Source: Cedecea neteri NBRC 105707 = ATCC 33855 (lineage in GTDB: Bacteria > Pseudomonadota > Gammaproteobacteria > Enterobacterales > Enterobacteriaceae). Taken from it: 64,000 nucleotides of DNA. Under the pieces are notes generated by a model. That model saw nothing but the letters and a program-made list of their open reading frames with translations. It made no database searches and was not told the origin of the DNA. The position numbers were made by a program, and so were the translations under genes. How positions within the stretch are numbered: the first letter of the stretch is position 1; every line of letters begins with the position of its first letter. This document shows, in pieces, positions 61,041 through 64,000 of this stretch. Where the stretch lies: assembly GCF_001571265.1 (NCBI RefSeq), contig NZ_BCTL01000031.1:1-64000 (forward strand), read 5' to 3'.

Positions 61041-61579
61041 GCCTCATCCTCGGGTGTGCCCTGGCGGGCAGCAGCCTGGCGGCACACCCGCAGACCGTCC
61101 CCGACGGCTACCAGCGCATCGCGCAGGCGCATCAGGTCCCGCCGGAGGCGCTATATTCCCTGGCGCTGACCGAGTCCTCTGCCACCTTTCCCCGGGGTGA
61201 GCGTCCCTGGCCGTGGACGATTAACGTGGAGGGGAGAGGCTACCGCTATTCCACCCGGCTGGCGGCCTGGCAGGCACTGCAGGGGTTTATGCGTCGCACA
61301 CCCCTGAAGCATATCGACGTGGGGGTAGCCCAGGTCAACCTGGGCTGGAACGGCGGGTATTTCACCTCCACCTGGCAGGCGTTTGACCCTTACCGCAACC
61401 TCAGTGCGGCGGCAGAGATTTTACGCCGCTGCTGGGACAATCACCCTGGCAGCTGGCTCGCCGCCACCGGATGTTACCACCATCCGGCCGGGGGACGTCC
61501 CGCAGCCACCTACACCGCCACCGTGACCCGTAAGCTTGACCAGCTTACTCCGGTCCCTGCATCCCGGAGATCCCGATGA
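61019..61579 (+). CDS. Conjugation-associated lytic transglycosylase
   Basis: The 186-residue exported protein has an SLT-type domain: signal peptide to about 22, catalytic Glu52 in LALTESSATF, then HIDVGVAQVNLGW and AAEILRRCWDNHPGSWLAATGCYHHP. It should cut peptidoglycan locally for assembly of the transfer apparatus. GGAGAGTGACGG precedes the ATG inside the previous gene. It overlaps the next gene by 4 bp. Confidence 0.85.
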   Translation: MAYRRVLSLILGCALAGSSLAAHPQTVPDGYQRIAQAHQVPPEALYSLALTESSATFPRGERPWPWTINVEGRGYRYSTRLAAWQALQGFMRRTPLKHIDVGVAQVNLGWNGGYFTSTWQAFDPYRNLSAAAEILRRCWDNHPGSWLAATGCYHHPAGGRPAATYTATVTRKLDQLTPVPASRRSR

Positions 61580-62112
61580 AGATGTTGTCCTTTTCCCGCT
61601 CCTTTCTGTTCTCCGGGCTGCTGAGCGTGCTGCTCTTCCCGGCCCTGACCGCCGCCGCCCTGCACGTGATAGCCGACGTGGGCGGGGCCGATGCGGCGCC
61701 ATTTTACGGAAGCATTAACCGCCAGGATGGCACGCCGCAGGCGCTACCCCCGGCCACAGCGCCCGGGCAGGACGAAGCCGCCATGCTGCCAGTGACGACC
61801 CCTGAGCTGACGCCCGGGGCGGTCAGTGACCGACCGCTGCAGCTGCCTGGTATCGGGGCGCTGTTCCTGGTCGGGGAGGATCCGGGTTCCCGGACCTGGC
61901 TGGTGCGTAATGCCGCCGTGCTGGCGGCGCGCCATGCCGTCGGGATGGTGGTGAACGTGACGACTGTTGTGAACCTGCAGGCCCTGCGGGAACTCGCACA
62001 GGGCGTGGAGATGGCCCCGGCCAGCGGCAGCGAGCTGGCCCGCCGCCTGCGGCTGGAGCACTACCCGGTGCTTATCACCGACACCGGGCTGTCACAGCAG
62101 GTAACCCCGTAA
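61576..62112 (+). CDS. ICE conjugation protein, PFL_4695 family
   Basis: The 178-residue exported protein (signal peptide to about residue 27) contains LHVIADVGGADAAPFYGSIN and GMVVNVTTVVNLQALRELA, matching the PFL_4695/TIGR03765 group that sits just before the traD region in this ICE class. Role unknown, presumed periplasmic. Its TAA shares a base with the next ATG (TAATG). Confidence 0.8.
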   Translation: MKMLSFSRSFLFSGLLSVLLFPALTAAALHVIADVGGADAAPFYGSINRQDGTPQALPPATAPGQDEAAMLPVTTPELTPGAVSDRPLQLPGIGALFLVGEDPGSRTWLVRNAAVLAARHAVGMVVNVTTVVNLQALRELAQGVEMAPASGSELARRLRLEHYPVLITDTGLSQQVTP

Positions 62113-62294
62113 TGCCTGTGCCGCAGATAGCAGGGCTGCTGCTCCTGAATCCGGGGATGATTTTCCTGACTCTGCTCAGTGGGCTGGCTTGCCTTCTGTG
62201 CACCCTGGTCCGGCGACGTCGCAGACGGGCGAGCCTGCGTCGTCGTCACCGCTACCGGGCGACATCCCCCCATCGATATTTTAAACAACGCTAA
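62112..62294 (+). CDS. Small basic membrane protein
   Basis: The 60-residue protein has one or two hydrophobic segments at residues 5-32 and a very Arg-rich tail (RRRRRRASLRRRHRYR). Overlap with the previous stop supports translation. Unknown role in the conjugation operon. Confidence 0.6.
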   Translation: MPVPQIAGLLLLNPGMIFLTLLSGLACLLCTLVRRRRRRASLRRRHRYRATSPHRYFKQR

Positions 62295-62314
62295 GAATAC
62301 AAGGAGATGCATGA

Positions 62315-62581
62315 ATGAGAGATGCCGCTAACACCGTCTGTTCAGGACTGTCCCTTGCCGGGCGCACGCTGTACGCCCTGCTGTCAGAGGGCTGGACCGT
62401 GTTGTGCTTCTGGCCAGCCATGGTCTTTGGCCTGTGGGATATCGCCCGGGCGATGCTGGTCCTGACGGCGGGCCTGGCAGGAGGGGAGGAAAGCCACCTC
62501 CTGGGCGTATATATTCAGGTGCTGACAGTTACCGTCCTGCTTCGCCTGATGGTGAAGGTCTGGCAGTGGAGAACACGATGA
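62315..62581 (+). CDS. Small membrane protein upstream of traD
   Basis: The 88-residue protein has hydrophobic segments at about 26-53 and 64-82. AAGGAGATGCATGA precedes its ATG, and its stop overlaps the traD start (ATGA). A partner of TraD in the membrane is plausible but not shown. Confidence 0.65.
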   Translation: MRDAANTVCSGLSLAGRTLYALLSEGWTVLCFWPAMVFGLWDIARAMLVLTAGLAGGEESHLLGVYIQVLTVTVLLRLMVKVWQWRTR

Positions 62582-64000
62582 GTGACCGCTACGTGGTGGA
62601 GGCCCTGCTGCGCCCGGCGGTGGAACTCAACACAGCTGTGGCGGCCGGAGTGACGGCATATGTCTGCGTGGCTGCCCCCTGGGCGGTGGCCCTGGCGCCC
62701 TCGGTCAGCTATGTGACCGCCGGTGGGTTTGCGGTGCTGTCGGCGGTGCGTCTGCGTCAGGGCATGAAGGTGCTGCGCTACCGGCGCAACCTCCGTCGCC
62801 TGCCGCGCTACGTGATGGCAAGCCGGGATATCCCGGTGAGTCACCGGCGGCTGTTTCTGGGGAAAGGCTTCCGCTGGACTCAGAAGCACACCCAGCGCCT
62901 GCAGGACACCCTGCGCCCGGAGGTGGAGAGCTATGTGCAGCCTGCGGCCCTGTACCGCGCTGCACGACAGCTGGAGAACCGCTGCGAATACCGCCTGCCC
63001 TGGCTCACCCGGTTGCTCAGCATCGACTCGCCCCTGAACCCGGTGCGCCCGTTGCCGCCTGTGGGCGGAAAGGCGGTACTGCATGGCATTGAGCCGGATG
63101 AGGGGGAGGTTACCATGGCGCTGGGGGAACGCGTCGGGCATACCCTGGTGATGGGTACCACCCGTGTCGGCAAGACCCGTCTGGCCGAGCTGCTTATCAC
63201 CCAGGATATCCGGCGGGGGGACATCACCATTGTGTTTGACCCCAAAGGCGATGCCGACCTGTTCCGCCGGGTCTGGGCGGAGGCACACCGCGCCGGGCGC
63301 GGGGATGTGCTGACGGTCTTCCATCTGGGCTGGCCGGCACTCTCGGCCCGCTACAACGCCGTGGGGCGCTTCGGGCGCGTCTCCGAGGTGGCTTCCCGCG
63401 TCGCCGGTCAGTTGTCGGGGGAGGGGAACTCGGCGGCCTTCCGGGAGTTTGCCTGGCGTTTCGTGAACATCATCGCCCGCGCCCTGGTGGCGCTGGGGCA
63501 CCGGCCCGACTACACGCTTATCATGCGCTACGTCAACAACATCAGCGAACTCTACCTGCTCTACGCCGAAAAGGTCGTTCAGGCACAGCTCCCGGCCCTG
63601 ATGCAGCAGATAGCCAACAGCGTGGGCGTCCTGACGGAGGAGGATGTGCCCCGCAACCTGCAGGGCCAGGCGGAGGCGCTGAAAATCTGGGCGACAGAGG
63701 TGGCGCTCAGCTCGCCTGAGGGAAAAACGCTGTATGATCCGATACTGGATGGCCTGCGTTCCGCCGTCCGCTATGACCGGACCTACTTCGACAAAATTGT
63801 CGCCTCCCTGCTGCCGCTGCTGGAGAAACTGACCACCGGTAAAACCGCCTCACTGCTGTCCCCGGACTACCTGGACATGGACGACCCGCGGCCCATCTTT
63901 GACTGGGAGCAGGTGATACGCAAACGCGGGATAGTTTATATCGGGCTTGATGCCCTGAGCGACAGCGAGGTGGCCACCGCGGTCGGCAACAGTATGTTCG
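62578..64000 (+). CDS. traD: Conjugative coupling factor TraD, SXT/TOL type (cut by window end)
   Basis: The frame is open to the window end (474 codons). It starts MSDRYVVEALLRPAVEL and has two N-terminal transmembrane helices (about 18-55). The ATPase domain begins with Walker A GTTRVGKTR and TIVFDPKGDADLF. TraD-type coupling proteins bring the relaxosome DNA to the type IV secretion channel. The rest, including Walker B and C-terminus, lies outside the window. More conjugation genes, the relaxase and the integrase are expected downstream. Confidence 0.9.
   Translation, partial: MSDRYVVEALLRPAVELNTAVAAGVTAYVCVAAPWAVALAPSVSYVTAGGFAVLSAVRLRQGMKVLRYRRNLRRLPRYVMASRDIPVSHRRLFLGKGFRWTQKHTQRLQDTLRPEVESYVQPAALYRAARQLENRCEYRLPWLTRLLSIDSPLNPVRPLPPVGGKAVLHGIEPDEGEVTMALGERVGHTLVMGTTRVGKTRLAELLITQDIRRGDITIVFDPKGDADLFRRVWAEAHRAGRGDVLTVFHLGWPALSARYNAVGRFGRVSEVASRVAGQLSGEGNSAAFREFAWRFVNIIARALVALGHRPDYTLIMRYVNNISELYLLYAEKVVQAQLPALMQQIANSVGVLTEEDVPRNLQGQAEALKIWATEVALSSPEGKTLYDPILDGLRSAVRYDRTYFDKIVASLLPLLEKLTTGKTASLLSPDYLDMDDPRPIFDWEQVIRKRGIVYIGLDALSDSEVATAVGNSMF

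Overview
The window is enterobacterial DNA. It carries yghU, an anaerobic haem-use operon (chuT-W-X-Y type), asr with the 27-codon ydgU, and a tRNA-Phe 3' end with its terminator. Together these suggest an Enterobacter-, Klebsiella- or Kosakonia-like member of the Enterobacteriaceae; the exact genus is an inference. Coding is dense and GC-rich, except for an AT-rich patch at about 10.8-12.7 kb and several AT-richer cargo genes.

Layout. (1) 1-10.8 kb, chromosome: yghU; a PD-(D/E)XK nuclease; a minus-strand operon of a TonB-dependent receptor, chuT, chuW, chuX and chuY, with a Fur box and an FNR-like site upstream; an ArnT-like GT-C glycosyltransferase; asr and ydgU. (2) 10.8-13.1 kb, island border: an AT-rich orphan gene of unknown function, two copies of a 'terminator plus tRNA-Phe 3' end' module (one degenerate), and two 57-bp repeats. 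The 49-bp tRNA-Phe fragment at 13057-13105 is taken as one attachment site of an integrative conjugative element (ICE). (3) 13.2-19.6 kb, ICE replication and partition module of the SPI-7/PFGI-1 type: parA, dnaB, parB, a TraR/DksA zinc finger, a DUF2857 protein, a small protein and an STY4528-like replication protein. The genes are mostly coupled by 4-bp overlaps. (4) 19.6-53.5 kb, cargo: a full type VI secretion system (T6SS) in the order tssB-C-K-L, ompA-type, hcp, clpV, effector/immunity pairs, vgrG, tle1/tli1, PAAR, tssM, tssA, tssF-G-J-E and a VasL-type gene. Extra genes include a NERD-helicase fusion, a Myb-like repeat protein, two membrane proteins and a frameshifted pair. Copies of a short hairpin repeat (CTGGCAGTGCCAG type) lie at both borders. 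(5) 53.8-64 kb, ICE core resumes: a PFL_4669-family protein, topB (frameshifted), a structured non-coding region, a DUF3577/STY4534-like protein, ssb, a PilL-type lipoprotein, conjugation-apparatus proteins including a lytic transglycosylase, and traD cut by the window end.

How it fits together. The replication and partition genes should maintain the excised element. SSB and TopB would act in its DNA processing, and PilL through TraD belong to mating-pair formation and coupling. The T6SS sits exactly between two core genes that are neighbours in related elements, so it is best read as cargo in an insertion hotspot. It carries at least two likely effector sets: a HExxH metallopeptidase with a lipoprotein, and a Tle1 phospholipase with a DUF2931 lipoprotein. 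The integrase and the intact tRNA-Phe are expected beyond the right end. Family names come from recognising motifs and gene order; no database search was run.
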